From Rhynchopus sp. YZ270_cl-10 (taxonomy: Eukaryota; Euglenozoa; Diplonemea; Diplonemida; Diplonemidae), in contig OZ037914.1 in assembly GCA_964035575.1 (NCBI GenBank), positions 1,194,213-1,258,212 of the forward strand: a stretch of DNA of 64,000 nucleotides, written 5' to 3'. Below the pieces are notes generated by a model. It had not been told where the DNA came from and did not search any database. It saw nothing but the letters and a program-made list of their open reading frames with translations. Below, piece after piece: positions 9,600 through 20,900 of this stretch. The translations under genes and the position numbers were made by a program. How positions within the stretch are numbered: the first letter of the stretch is position 1; each line of letters starts with the position of its first letter.

Positions 9600-10232
9600 C
9601 AGGGTGTTTCCTAATTTGCTTCCGCTTCCGGGGATTTGGAAAAAATTGGCCAGGGAAAAAAATTGCGGGAAAAAATTAGGGACGTATTTAAAGTGCTAAT
9701 GTTTTGGTATTTTCCCGAAAGAAGTATGTTCGCTGTTCTGGATCACTCCAATCATTCAAATAAAGCAGTTTTCGGGAATTTTTATTTTCACCGATGTTGG
9801 GTACCGTGCGCCTGCGGCGCTGCCTGTTCCTACCAGTTTCTACAGGCAAACACTTGGCCCCCTTTACCTTACACTGACGGGTTTTGACCAAAACCAAGGA
9901 CTTGTCCATTTCGTCAAATTGACCCCACCACAGAACGGACGGATTCCGGAAATGCAAATGCCGGTGTTTTCGGGCATTTTCATGTTTTCAGGATCAGGGA
10001 GAGAAAATCTGGGTTGTGGGATTTACCTGGTCCCCTCTTCCTTACACTCATTTTGACCAACACCAAGAACTTGGCCATTTCAGCAAATGGACCCCACCAC
10101 AGCGCGGACGGATTCCGGAAATGCCATTAGCGGTGTGTTTTGGGCCTGAAAACCTACCGTTTCTTCAGGGAAAAAATTTGCTTCCGGATGTCGAAATTTT
10201 CCGGAAAAGTTCCGAAATTAGGAAACACCCTG
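9600..10232. mobile_element. hAT-like non-autonomous transposon, 633 bp
   Basis: The inverted ends are CAGGGTGTTTCCTAATTT at both termini. An exact 8-bp target duplication GGTTAGTT lies at 9592-9599 and 10233-10240. The interior contains a tandem duplication of about 170 bp (about 9850-9975 and 10025-10145, sharing CGGACGGATTCCGGAAATGC) and the GTGCGCCTGCGGCGC hairpin near 9804. No transposase is visible. Confidence 0.9.
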
Positions 10233-10286
10233 GGTTAGTTTCAGATTTAAAATTTTTGTGGTTAAAAAAAAAAATTCCCCCCTTTC

Positions 10287-10332
10287 TTATCTCCCTCCCT
10301 CTCTCTCTCTCTCCCTCTCTCCCTCCCTCTGT
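10287..10332. repeat. CT/CCCT simple repeat
   Basis: A run of CTCC and CTCT units, with no other feature. Confidence 0.8.
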
Positions 10333-10381
10333 TCAAAGCGACTAAGCACGTTAGTTTACCTTTTTCAGCCTAATTTATTTT

Positions 10382-10410
10382 AATGTGTGTGCACGAGAGG
10401 CACATGCATT
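10382..10410 (+). other. GAGAG-loop hairpin, copy 3
   Basis: AATGTGTGTGC pairs with GCACATGCATT around the loop ACGAGAG. Confidence 0.5.
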
Positions 10411-10705
10411 CTCTTTTTTCTTTTCTTCAAATTGTTCTATTTTCTTTTCCCTTCTCTCTGAAAGAGCGTTTCGTTACAGAAACCTCGTGTCTATTATTGG
10501 CCTTTTTTCGCCACTTTTTTCTTCTTTTTTTCTTTTTTTTTTCCTCCAAACTGTGAACTGCTGACATCCCCAAACCAAACACTCCTTTTCTATCTTATCC
10601 CCTTTTTTGATGTTAAAGCTTAAGTAGACCCTCTGAAGGCTGCTTTTTGTCCCCTTTTTAAAAAAATTTTTCTTACAGACCCCATGAAGGCCGCTTTTTT
10701 ATTTG

Positions 10706-10737
10706 AGATGACTAAGGGGAGAGGCTTAGGGTCATCT
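10706..10737 (+). other. GAGAG-loop hairpin, copy 4
   Basis: AGATGACTAAG pairs with CTTAGGGTCATCT around a loop ending GGAGAGG. Confidence 0.55.
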
Positions 10738-10854
10738 TATAAACTATGGGCGTTTTCTTTTAAAAGATGGGAATATGGTTGATCCCTCCTATGCTATCAA
10801 TGGATTGAATGCATATGTTGAAATACTTTTCCTTTTTTTTGTTGTATACATGTA

Positions 10855-10888
10855 AGATGTATGTGAGCGGGAGAGGGTACATTCGTCT
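10855..10888 (+). other. GAGAG-loop hairpin, copy 5
   Basis: AGATGTATGTG pairs with GTACATTCGTCT around a loop ending GGGAGAGG. A T-rich run follows. Confidence 0.5.
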
Positions 10889-11599
10889 TTTCAAATGTTT
10901 TTTTTTTTTTTCTATTTCTCTTTTTTGCTTTTTGTCTTTTGCAAAGATTTCTTATCTCTCTTTGTTTCGCCCACAGATTCAGCTCACACACCTCCCCTTC
11001 TAATATCTAATATTGAGGATGGTGAGTGAGTCAAAAAAAAAAATTGTGGATGACCTAATAACGCAACGTGAACGAAATGTCGCCAAAAAAAAACCAAACA
11101 AAACAAAAAAGTGAAACGGGGACCAAACACACGGATGCAGTAGTTTTAAAAAAATCCATATTTCCGACATATTTTTTCAGACAAAAAAAAATGGACATTT
11201 TTTTTTTCTCCCACTTTCTCCCCTCCTCTTCATCACATGACACACAAAGGGCCATATTCTGCGCAAGAATTACCCTCACTAGGCATCAATACCACTGCAC
11301 TATATCAGGGCCTTGCGCTCTACCGACGCAAAAGGCCCTTATGCTTTAGTGGGCTATACTCCGTTCAGGCGTGACCCACTCTAAATTCGTTAGCGAAAAA
11401 TCCAACACTACTGGTGTGATTCAGGGTCCCAAAACCGACGACCCAGTCCCAAAATAGCACAAAATAGCGGAGTAGTATAGTGGAGTTCATCCTCGGGTGT
11501 CTATACTAATACAACCAAGTTTTCAAAATAGCACAAAATAGCACCCCCCCTTCAGCCACACCTACTACACCACAGTATACACAATACACCTCCCAACTC

Positions 11600-11620
11600 T
11601 GCTATATCCCCCTCACTTAG
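11600..11620 (+). promoter_or_regulatory. Candidate 3' splice acceptor upstream of start
   Basis: A pyrimidine-rich tract ending CCCCCTCACTTAG lies 34 bases before the ATG of the coiled-coil/His-rich gene. It could accept a spliced leader or close a 5'-UTR intron. Two hairpins lie further upstream, at about 11322-11352 and 11344-11384. Confidence 0.4.
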
Positions 11621-11654
11621 GGTGGAGGGGGGGCAAACACACAACACACCCCCA

Positions 11655-14282
11655 ATGGATTTGAAGGACCATTTAAGTCAATACCTGCAGAGCGCTGGGT
11701 CTGCAACGCCGCCTATTGTGGAGTCCCCCACGCTTGAGGCAGCGCATGCACCACCATCACGAGCCCCGGTCACTTCCCCGACACGCACGCAGAAATCGCC
11801 GGCGAAAACAAAGGAGTTCCGAAGTTTTTCTCCAGCACGACCGTTTGAACCTCCTCCGGCACCTCCAGCACCTCCTACAGAACGGCACGATGTGAGCAAA
11901 CCCGAGGAAAACTTCACCCCCACCCCCACCACCACCTCCACCTCCACCCCTGCAGACACCTTACAGTACGAAGGGCTTCTCCAGGTGAATGCTGAGCTGA
12001 AGGATGCGTTGCGTGGCATATTGGAGTCGCAAAGAACGTCTGACCGACGTGACATCGAGACCGTAGATTTGGAGGCGGAGAACCTGGCAAAGCGGCAGCA
12101 GCTTGCGGAGGTGGAGCTCGCACATCTGCGGCAGCAGGTTGTCCTCCGCCAAGGGGAGCTTGCGCGGATCACCTCAAGAACGGCAGAGCTGCGTGAGGAG
12201 GTGCGCCTTGGGGAGGCTCGCCGCCCTACAGTATCCGCAGAGTTGGGTTCGTTAGAGTCTACATTAGAAAGAGCGAATCAAGACCTAGGGGTAGGGGAGG
12301 AAGGGAGAGGCGACACCATGGCCACGCTGCAGGAGGAAGTGGCCAGGCTAAGGGTGCATAAGGAGAATGTGACGGATCAGGTATGTGAGGGGGTGAAGGA
12401 TGAAGTGATGCAAGGGGTAGTATGGAAAAAATGGTCGGGGTTGGAAAAGTATAGTGTAGTGTTCACGCCTGAGTGTTTTATCCGGCCTGAGCAAGGCCGG
12501 TGTTAGGGGTTGTGTGAAATAATCTTTTGTTATCTTTTGTAAGCATTGAGAGAAGGCTTAGGGTGTTAGGGTCATTTTATAGAAATTTTGTTTGCCAAGT
12601 TTGTCCAGCGTTTGCACTATTACCTTCACTTTTGTCTTCAGGTCGACGCCGTGCGCTCGAAGTGCGTGAACGCAGCAGAGATGCTGCGTGTCATCACCCC
12701 CGTGGCACATCTTGAAGGCTACAACACACACCCGACCACACCTCTCCCGTTCATCCCGAACCTTGCCCCCGCGCTGCGTGACTTCCTGCAGGCATCTGAA
12801 GTAGACGCAACACAGCCCTCAGATGTGGACGCATCCACAGTCACCCTTGAGGAGCTAGGGAACCTCAGGGTATGTTGATCATATTTGTTAAAACATAACC
12901 CCTGTCTCCCCAAACAGTCTTCCGTCGTCGACTCTATGCCGCTTCAGCATTATGAACTCCTCCGGAGGGTCCACCAGCTGTATGCAGAGAAGTTAGAATC
13001 TGTTGGAAGCCATCAACATCACCATCACCACCATCACCACGAACACCACCACGATCACCAATACCCCCTCCCTCAACGTGACCAGCATCAGCATCAGCAT
13101 CAGCATCAACCACAACATCAGCGGAGTGAGCAGTACAACCACCACCAGCACCACCACCACCATCAGAAGCAACACTACCAACCACACAACATCCAGTACC
13201 CTCCACCCCAGCACGACCAGCAACATGACCACCACCACCACCACCATCACCACCACCACGAGCAGTACCTACCGCCAGCACCTGCCACCCCACAGCTCCA
13301 AAGTGTGCACGCAGCACACCCCAGCAGTGCACCACCGCATCTGCAGGCAGCACCCGCAGTGCCCGTGGCAGACCACCATCACCACCACCACCACCACCAC
13401 TTCCACCCCCAGGCACCCTCTGTGCAGGATCACGCCTTCTCAGAGGTGCGTACAGTCACACCTCAACGTGGGCAGCATCAGCATCAGGAGCACCTTGCAC
13501 ACCACGCAACACCGCAGCAGGAAGCAGTCAGCGTGCGGTCGCCGCTGTCTGTGGAGAACGTGGTCACGCCTGCCGTGATTGCTGAGGTGTCGCTTTACCA
13601 GTACGAGATGCTGCACGTCGAGAACGCAGGCTTCACAGCCCCGTCCACAGCGGATGTGTGCTGCCGCCTTGACAACACACGCAGTGCGGTGATGTTCTTC
13701 GTGAAGGTGCCAGTCGGGCCACTCCAGAGCAGTACCTGCAGTATAGAGTACCGTGACATACGGTCGGTGGAGATGGTGGCGCACGACCCTGGCGCGCAGT
13801 CCTCTTCCAACGCTGTGGTGCTGCGCTGCGACAACGCGCAAACGATATTCGTGCGCCAGCTGGAAGGCGTCGGTGCCGGTCTGCTGGAGGGGCTGTACCG
13901 CATGCTGCGTGTCGTGTTGTTCAACGATGTGTCCTTCCCGTTGTCGTTGCTGAAGTGCTGTACGCTGGTGCAGTTTGATGCGCTGACTGTGGTGCATCCT
14001 GGGGTACACCCGAAGCCAATCGCATGCCGGCTGCGTCTCGAAAAGAACTTTATTGTGCTCACGCAAAGCGACACACAACAGCTACCACGGGAGCTGAAGG
14101 AGGTGGCAATCAAATGGGCCAAGATCACCGGTGCCACAGCGGCTGCAGGCACACAAGCGCTCTCACTGCACACCAGCTCGCAGAAGGCGCACCACAGCCC
14201 AGTGCTGTTCCCACGCAATCCTTCGCAGATGGAAGCTCTCAGCGCGGTTCTTGCCCTCTTCACAACAGTCACCGCGGAGTGA
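11655..14282 (+). CDS. Coiled-coil protein with His-rich linker, 3 exons (~772 aa)
   Basis: Exons are 11655-12380, 12642-12869 and 12918-14282, and both introns are phase 0 with GTATGT donors. The start is the first ATG after the AG acceptor at 11620. Residues 1-105 are disordered and Pro/Ser/Thr-rich. Residues ~110-240 form a coiled coil (for example NAELKDALRGILESQR). Exon 3 opens with about 180 residues very rich in His and Gln, with runs of up to about ten His, probably a flexible or metal-binding linker. The last ~240 residues look globular, mixing beta-type stretches (STCSIEYRDIRSVEM, NAQTIFVRQLEG) with helices; this might be a PH-like fold, but I do not recognise it. The His tract is encoded by imprecise CAC/CAT triplets, which indicates repeat expansion. 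Function is unknown; a cytoskeletal role is only a guess from the coiled coil and neighbours. Confidence 0.82.
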
Positions 14283-14937
14283 ATACGTCGTAACAGAGAA
14301 GCCAAGCTTTAGAAGAGAAGTTAACCCTATGTTCCCCCCGTTTTTAGAGTATTTTTTGCACCCTCCAGCCTGAGGTTTATTTTTTTATCGAACGATCTAT
14401 TTTCTTCCCTTTTTGTACCCCCTCCACAGACTTCCCACATCTCCCATAGAGTTTCGCAAAAAAAAACAATCGAGACACAAAAGTGCAGAAACCACCCCCT
14501 CCCCTACCCCCCTATTTTTCCGTTCACCTCCCTCGCGAAACTTGATTATTTCTTCGTTGAAACCTCCAAACCTATGACTACACCTCTCATGTCACAAAAA
14601 GCCGGTCACAAACAGTCAGACTAGAGTGTCAAACTCAACAGGGTCTTCTTTCTCCACTGACAAGGCACTTTAAGCCTCCACCAAACGACATTGCCGTACT
14701 TACTTCTCAAAATCACCCCCACACACTACAGCAACAACCACACAAAACACAATCCTCACCCCACATCACAATATGAAGAGCAAAGGTTAGTTTCCCTTCT
14801 TCACCCCCCTCCCCTCACCCTTGCATACTACGCTGTTTATACTGCACCACATCTCTTCTCTTCATCATTGAGGTTGTCGTCATTGTGGCCTGTTTTGAAG
14901 GTAGCTTTGCGAAGATCTCGTATTAAATCTTATTGAG
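14283..14937 (+). other. Intergenic region between two large genes
   Basis: C-rich and pyrimidine-rich sequence without a gene. A candidate acceptor, CTCTTCATCATTGAG, ends about 70 bases before the next start and is weaker than those at the other genes. Confidence 0.5.
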
Positions 14938-17900
14938 ATGTCGTCCATCGCGTCAGCATCTTCAGAAGGATCGTCAAAGGATTTGAAGTCGCCCACCATA
15001 GGAATTAAGGCGGTAGGCAGCCATGGCCTCACCTCCACCTCGAAGAAGAAACGTGCCCGGATGCTGTCCCCTGCAAACCCTGAGGTGCTGATGGAGCTCT
15101 GGGCGGCGAGGAAAGGGCGTGCTGTAGGGGCTGAGGCAGTGGCCGCCTTCCACACCTGCTACACTGCGTTGTGTCGCGCGAATGTACCGCACCTTGAGGC
15201 ATGGAATATGCGCTATCAGGACATCCTTGAAACCCACCCCACCTCGCTTGCAGCGTACTCCCAGAAGCAGGATCGTCTCCGGTCATTAGCAGATGACTTC
15301 ACCCGGCATGTCACCCCTGTTGCGAATACCATAGCAAAAGAGTTGTTTCTTGCAGAAGAAGACCGTACAACACCCTCTGCGGGGTTGTGCGTTCCGGTGT
15401 ACCGCAAAAACGGTGTGGTGTATCATGTATGGGACTCTATGGTCGAAGCGAAAGGGGTGATGAAGTGTTTGCAGCAGGTTGCGTCGTCGAAGGTGGTTGG
15501 GCTGCACGCTCCGTTGTGTGTTGTGGTGATGTGCAGAGGGCATCCTTTTACGGTTACCGCCTGCGTGCGTCTCAGCGACACACCACAGCTCTCAGACGAG
15601 GACGTACAGCCTCAACTACGACGGCTCTGCGCGCATTGCAAGGTGCCACGAAATGCTCTGAATCACGCTGAGGTTGTTCTCTCTCAAGATGGTCGCGCAT
15701 ACCTCACCGATGTACAGGGATTATGCCACATGCTCCCCCTCCCTGGGTCAGACCTAAGCAAACTACGCCGCCCAGAGCACACCGTTCTCCCCTCCTCCAA
15801 CCCCCTCAGCCCAGAGAACAACCTCCTCCACGCTGCGCTCGCCTCGTGGATGCAGTCCCCGATGCGAGGCGACACCCCGCCTATGAACGAAACCCTACGT
15901 TCACACAACAGTCTCACACTCTCAGCTATTTCTGGCTTCTCCGGTGGGAGTACCGTACCGAACCCACAATACCGGGTCGCGGATTTGGTGAAAGATCTGC
16001 ACTCCAAAGGGATCAATTTGTGCATGCTCGGGGAGGCTCGCGTCATCGCAAAGGGGGATGGTAATGAAGAGGCCGCAGGGGTCTTGGCAGTGGAGGTTGT
16101 AGCGCGGTGTGTTAAGGCGATGATGCGGGTTGAGATGAGGTCCCTGAAGAGCTCTGACATCGATCTCTTTTTGATGTGCGCCAGCCGCCTCGTAGGAGCG
16201 GTGCTCGAAAACACCAACGACTACTGGGGGTTGGTCATCAACCCCATCGCGAGGGAGAAGTTTCCTACCCACTCCGACGCACCTCTGTCTCCACACGACT
16301 GCGACCGCCACCTCTTATTCAGACGGATCTGTCAAGTGTCCTCCTGCGTATTCACACGAGGCAGCTTTGTGGATTTAGCACCAAGGTCCTGTGCGATGCG
16401 GGTGCAGTCTTCCCCGTTGGATATTGCCTTGATAGAAGGTGACGTTCCGTTGACAGTAGCGTTGTGTAGAAAGGAAACAGGGTTTGATACTATTCTCGCG
16501 AATGCGGTGTTGCTTGCGCTTCTCGGTGAAGGGGCGTCTGCAGAGTCGCAAGTCAAAAGGGCAAAAGGGCTTGCAACAGACGACCTTTCTCCAAACAACT
16601 CTGAGCTAACCGCAGTGCTTCTCACCCAAGCCCGTATCGCAGCCCTGCGTAATGACGTTCCATCTGCGATACAATATTATTCGGAATGTGCCTCCCCTTT
16701 GCGGGGAAGCATACCACCATTGCTTCTGTTTGCCGCCCTCTTTGAGCACGCAGAACTGCTCCTCTTAGGCAAAGCCCCGAATACAGCAACCATCACCACA
16801 TTAATGCAGGACGCGAACAACGCAACGCGAAACCTCCACCCGGAGGTCTCTCTACAGCGTCTGGTCGCACCAAAGAGGCTTCTTGCAAGGATGCACGAAG
16901 CTGCAGGATCACTGAACGAGGCCTTAGCAGAAATGTGCACTGTTGGGGACATATACGAAACAATACACCAAGGAGCACATCCTGACACGGCAACATGCAT
17001 GGCAGAGCAGGCCAGCCTGCACGAACGGATGGGGGCAACTTCCTTGGCCGAAGAATGCCATCGCGAGGCAGTGAAACTCATGGCCACTGCAGTCGGTGAA
17101 CACCATGCAGACACCGCGTCATTGCTTCTCGCCTTTGCACGGTTTCTGCAACGCACTGCGCAGACCCCTGCCGCAGGACAACGTGCCCTCGACATTGCTG
17201 AAGAGCTCTGCCTCCGTGCCGTCACGATCCTCAAACACATCAGCCCGATGAGCGAGCCGCTCTCCGCTGCGTTGTACCATTTGTCCCAGCTCTCTCGAGG
17301 ACGGTCGTTAAGGTTGGCGGAGACACATGCTGTGGAAGCCGTCGAAATCGCACGCCAAATACTGGACCCACGCAGCGACGCCTTGACGACCCTTATGCGG
17401 CATTTAGTGTCGTTGCGGATGGAGCGTCGTGCAGCGGTTGCTCCTGTGATACAAAGGGCGGTGCGGAGGTTCCTCAAGGCACGGAAAAGCACCCCTCTAC
17501 CCCCAGACACCACCACAGAGGAGGCTGTAGCAAGCGAAGAGGTCCTGCGAGCTGGGGTGGAAAAGCTGGAGCGGTCCTCCTGGCTGGGCCTGCTGCGGAG
17601 TGTGGAGGAACGTCTGGAAGGGGTTCTGCAGCGTGGCGTAGAAGCATTGGATGACATTTATGAGGATGGGGCGAATGCTCTACAAAACGAAGAGGCAGAA
17701 GAACGCAAGGCAATCTACAGCGCTGTAATGGATGTACGACTGCAGTGGGTTCAAGAAAACGAAACACAAGAAGAAACCAAAGAGCTAGAAATGCCTCAAA
17801 AGGAGACAGAAGCAGACGTTCGAGAGGTGGCAGAAGCGCCCAAAGGAGCTGAAGAGGAAGCTGCGGCAACGAAGATTCAAGCCCTGCACCGTGGCCGTGC

Positions 17901-20900
17901 AGGGCGCAAGGATGCGACAAAACGTCGTGAGGAAGGTGTGCGGGAGCTGCAGGCACAGAAGGCGGCAGCGGAGGCAGCGAGTCTGGAGGAGGAGGAGGAG
18001 GAGAGGCAACGGGCTGCGGTGAAGATCCAGGCTGTGCAGCGGGGGAAGGTTGCTAGACAGAAGGGAGCAGCTGTGAAGGCACAGAAGGAAGAAGAGGTGA
18101 AGAGGAAGAAGCAGGAGCAGGAGGAAGAGGAGAGGAACGCCGCAGCTGCAACAAAGATCCAGTCCATGCAGAGAGGCAGGGTGGCAAGGAAGGAGGTCGC
18201 GCAAAAGAGGGCCGCAAAATGTGAGGGAGGCAACCGAGAGGAAGCTGCAGCAACAAAGATCCAATCAGTGCAGCGTGGCCGTGCTGCACGGAAGCAGGTT
18301 GATATTTTGAAAGCGGAGAAAGGGAAGACAGCTGAAGATATGCCACCCGTTGAAGAGGAGAGCAAAGAAGTGGAACAACAAGCCGACCCTTCTCCCGAAC
18401 CAGAACCAGCAGACACTGCTCCAGATGCAACAAACAAAGAGGAGACGGCTGCAGCGACGAAGATCCAGTCAATGCAGCGTGGCCGTGCTGCACGGAAGGA
18501 GGTTGACGAACGGCGACAGGCTAAGGCACTCACGGCACAGACGGAGAAGGCGCAACCAGACCAGGAACAGCACGCTGCCACGAAGATACAGTCCATCCAA
18601 CGTGGCCGTGCTGCACGGAAGGAGGTTGACAACCTCCGGTCTCAGAGACAGGCGAAACCTGATGTGACTGCAGAGACACCTCCTCCTCCACTTCCTGCTG
18701 ATGACTCACCCGGAGCAGAACGTGAAACAGCTGCAGCAACAAAGATTCAATCCATGCAGCGTGGCCGTGCTGCACGGAAGGAAGTCACACAAAAACGTGA
18801 GGCAAAACGCGATAAGGAAGCAAGCGTTGGTGCAGAGACGAATCGTGAAACAGCTGCAGCAACGAAGATCCAATCAGTGCAGCGTGGCCGTGCTGCAAGG
18901 AAGCAGGTGGACACCTTGAAAGCGGAGAAAGGGAAGACCTCTGAAGATGTGCCACCCGTTGAAGAGGAGAGCAAAGAAGTGGAACAGCAAGCCGACTCTT
19001 CTCCTGAACCTGAACCAGCAGACACTGCTCCAGATGCAGCAAACAAAGAGGAGACGGCTGCAGCAACGAAGATCCAGTCAATGCAGCGTGGTCGTGCTGC
19101 AAGGAAGGAGGTTGACAACCTCCGGTCTCAGAGACAGGCGAAACCTGATGTGACTGCAGACACACCACCTCCTCCACTTCCTGCTGATGACTCACCCGGA
19201 GCAGCGGAACGTGAGGCAGCTGCAGCAACAAAGATCCAATCTATGCAACGTGGCCGTGCTGCAAGGAAGGAGGTTGACGAACGGCGACAGGCTAAGGCAC
19301 GCACCACACAGACGGAGAAGGCACAACCAGACCAGGAACAGCATGCTGCCACGAAGATACAGTCCATCCAACGTGGTCGTGCTGCAAGGAAGGAGGTTGA
19401 CAACCTCCGGTCTCAGAGACAGGCGAAACCTGATGTGACTGCAGAGACACCACCTCCTCCACTTCCTGCTGATGACTCACCTTCACCTTCAGATAACGCC
19501 GACCGTGAAACGGCTGCAGCAACAAAGATTCAATCCATGCAACGTGGCCGTGCTGCACGGAAGGAAGTCACGCTAAAACGTGAGGCGAAACGCGATAAGG
19601 AAGCAGGCATTGGCGCAGATACGAAACGCGAAACAGCTGCAGCAACAAAGATCCAATCAGTGCAGCGTGGCCGTGCTGCAAGGAAGCAGGTGGACACCTT
19701 GAAAGCGGAGAAAGGGAAGACCGCTGAAGATGTCCCACCCGTTGAAGAGGAGAGCAAAGAAGTGGAACAACAAGCCGACCCTTCTCCTGAACCTGAACCA
19801 GCAGACACTGCTCCAGATGCAACAAACAAAGAGGAGACGGCTGCAGCGACGAAGATCCAGTCAATGCAACGTGGCCGTGCTGCACGGAAGGAAGTCGCGC
19901 AGAAACGCGAGGCAAAACGCGATAAGGAAGCAGGCGTTGGTGCAGATACGAAACGTGAAACAGCTGCAGCAACAAAGATCCAATCAGTGCAGCGTGGCCG
20001 TGCTGCAAGGAAGGAGGTTGACGAACGGCGACAGGCTAAGGCACGCACGGCAGAGACGGAGAAGGCACAACCAGACCAGGAACAGCACGCTGCCACGAAG
20101 ATACAGTCCATCCAACGTGGCCGTGCTGCACGGAAGGAGGTTGACAACCTCCGGTCTCAGAGACAGGCGAAACCTGATGTGACTGCAGACACACCACCTC
20201 CTCCACTTCCTGCTGATGACTCACCCGGAGCAGCGGAACGTGAGGCAGCTGCAGCAACAAAGATCCAATCTATGCAACGTGGCCGTGCTGCACGGAAGGA
20301 AGTCATGCAGAAACGCGAGGCAAAACACAAGGAAGCAGGCATTGGCTCAGATACGAAACGCGAAACAGCTGCAGCAACGAAGATCCAATCAGTGCAACGC
20401 GGCCGTGCTGCGCGCAAGGAAACAGACAAAAGGCGCAACGAACAGAAGACACGTTTGGAGGCCACACAGAAGGACCTTTGTGCAGAGGAGGAGCACGCTG
20501 CAGCTACGAAGATCCAATCCATGCAACGTGGCCGACAGGCACGGGCAGAAGCAGGCCGTATGCGGCAGGCCAAGACCACCACTGCCACATCGTCTACGGT
20601 GCGCGCAGCACTTCGCATACAACGCACTGCTAGGGGATACACAGGCAGGGGCCAGCTGCAGGCCGCACACCACAAAGCAAGGGAGCGCACTGCACGCAAG
20701 CGGGAGCAACGGCAAAAGAAGATCGCCGAGTGGAAGGAGCAGGAGGCTGCTCGCAGGAAGGCGGAGCTGAAGGCACAGCGGGAGGAGGCCCGGCTGGAGA
20801 GGGAGAGGGAGAAGGAGAGAGAGAGGGAGCAGCTGGAACGGCGCGCCTCCATGCACAGCAGCAGCAGCAGGTCGAGCAGGTCCAGCAGCGGCTTCTTCAG

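Noticed and set aside
11320-11385. Two adjacent hairpins upstream of the first gene considered as a structured RNA gene
   Set aside because: Stems are 7-9 bp with mismatches and no second copy or known RNA motif; noted only as part of the leader region.
12934-13416. Gly/Val-rich frames on the - strand opposite the His tract
   Set aside because: They are mirror images of the CAC/CAT repeat; the + strand frame is continuous with spliced exons and has a globular C-terminus.
17877-20147. Long - strand frames rich in Ala, Arg, Cys and Ser within the IQ gene
   Set aside because: They repeat in step with the IQ array because they are its complement; no independent start, signal or domain.
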